Assembly: GCA_030450535.1 (NCBI GenBank)
Contig: JAKDIK010000108.1
Span: forward strand, 1-8,013
Source: Propionibacteriaceae bacterium
Lineage (GTDB): Bacteria > Actinomycetota > Actinomycetes > Propionibacteriales > Propionibacteriaceae
Length of the DNA stretch: 8,013 bases
Reading direction: 5' to 3'
Each line of letters begins with the position of its first letter. Positions within the stretch are counted from its first letter, which is position 1. Position numbers and translations under genes: made by a program. This document shows, piece after piece, positions 7,858-8,013 of the stretch. The notes under the pieces are model-generated. The model saw only the letters and a list, made by a program, of their open reading frames with translations, searched no databases and was not told where the DNA came from.

Positions 7858-7875
7858 CCGCTGTGCACTCAGCGG
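7858..7875. terminator. Small hairpin between convergent gnd and tag remnant; weak terminator candidate
   Basis: CCGCTG at 7858–7863 pairs with CAGCGG at 7870–7875 around a 6-nt loop, starting 6 bp after the gnd stop. No T-run follows on either strand, and the hairpin overlaps the stop codon of the tag remnant. It could help end transcription but is not a classic intrinsic terminator. Confidence 0.3.
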
Positions 7876-8013
7876 TGCTCGAGGATGCCGATGCCGGCGT
7901 CCGCCATGAGCCGCTCGACGTCAGCCTCGGTGAAGCGCGCGACGGCGTCCGGATCGACGTGTCGTAGTAGTCGCGCAGCAGGTCGTTGGCCTCAGCCCAG
8001 GCGGGTCGTTTCA
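7869..8013 (-). pseudogene. tag: Remnant of 3-methyladenine DNA glycosylase I (tag): internal deletion, frameshift and truncation
   Basis: Two pieces of a TAG-like base-excision repair enzyme lie on the – strand in different frames. From 8011 down to about 7958 the sequence reads KRPAWAEANDLLRDYYDT, like the N-terminus of TAG proteins ((R)-x-x-W…YHD-x-EWG). From 7958 down, in another frame, it reads VDPDAVARFTEADVERLMADAGIGILEHR then TGA (7871–7869), like the family's FDP…DVERL…DAGI segment. The roughly 45 residues normally between them, which contain the catalytic glutamate, are missing, and so is everything after DAGI. The bases TG at 8013–8012 would complete an ATG or GTG start if the next base outside the window is A or G. 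The product cannot be active. The family match is from memory; a real deletion and an assembly error at the edge are both possible. Confidence 0.6.

Overview
The window is very GC-rich, gene-dense DNA with GTG starts and back-to-back genes. This points to a high-GC actinobacterium. The menB–menE pairing, a CopD–CtaG fusion and a short 6-phosphogluconate dehydrogenase fit that group, and Propionibacteriaceae or a relative is my guess from protein style only. Five full-length genes are present, and both ends carry broken gene remnants.

Left (1–2524, + strand): the last codons of menB (naphthoate synthase) lie next to a 15-bp perfect inverted repeat that appears to contain a flipped copy of menB's own 3' end. 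menE (o-succinylbenzoate-CoA ligase) follows, then an MHS-type major facilitator transporter. The two men genes belong to menaquinone synthesis, the quinone pool that feeds the respiratory chain. The transporter's natural N-terminus has no ATG/GTG/TTG; the best start is an ATC codon behind a purine-rich ribosome-binding site.

Middle (2540–6768, – strand): a two-gene copper operon, transcribed right to left. The first gene is a membrane CopD/CtaG fusion linked to copper handling and cytochrome c oxidase assembly. The second is a Cu(+)-exporting P1B-type ATPase. The two overlap by ATGA, so they are probably translationally coupled. The ATPase converges on the transporter gene with a 15-bp gap.

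Right (6769–8013): a 118-bp divergent promoter region separates the copper operon from gnd (short-form 6-phosphogluconate dehydrogenase, probably NAD-preferring). An 8-bp direct repeat flanks the copper operon's –10 box and is a candidate operator. After gnd, on the – strand, lies a remnant of a 3-methyladenine DNA glycosylase I (tag) gene: the N-terminal piece and a middle piece are joined out of frame, with the part between missing and no C-terminal half.

No tRNA, rRNA, CRISPR array, insertion sequence or obvious new defence system was seen. The most unusual signals are the fold-back at the left edge, the tandem duplication over the menE start codon, the missing canonical start of the transporter, the repeat-flanked copper promoter and the wrecked tag gene. 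The oddities at the two extreme ends could be assembly-edge artefacts and should be checked against reads.
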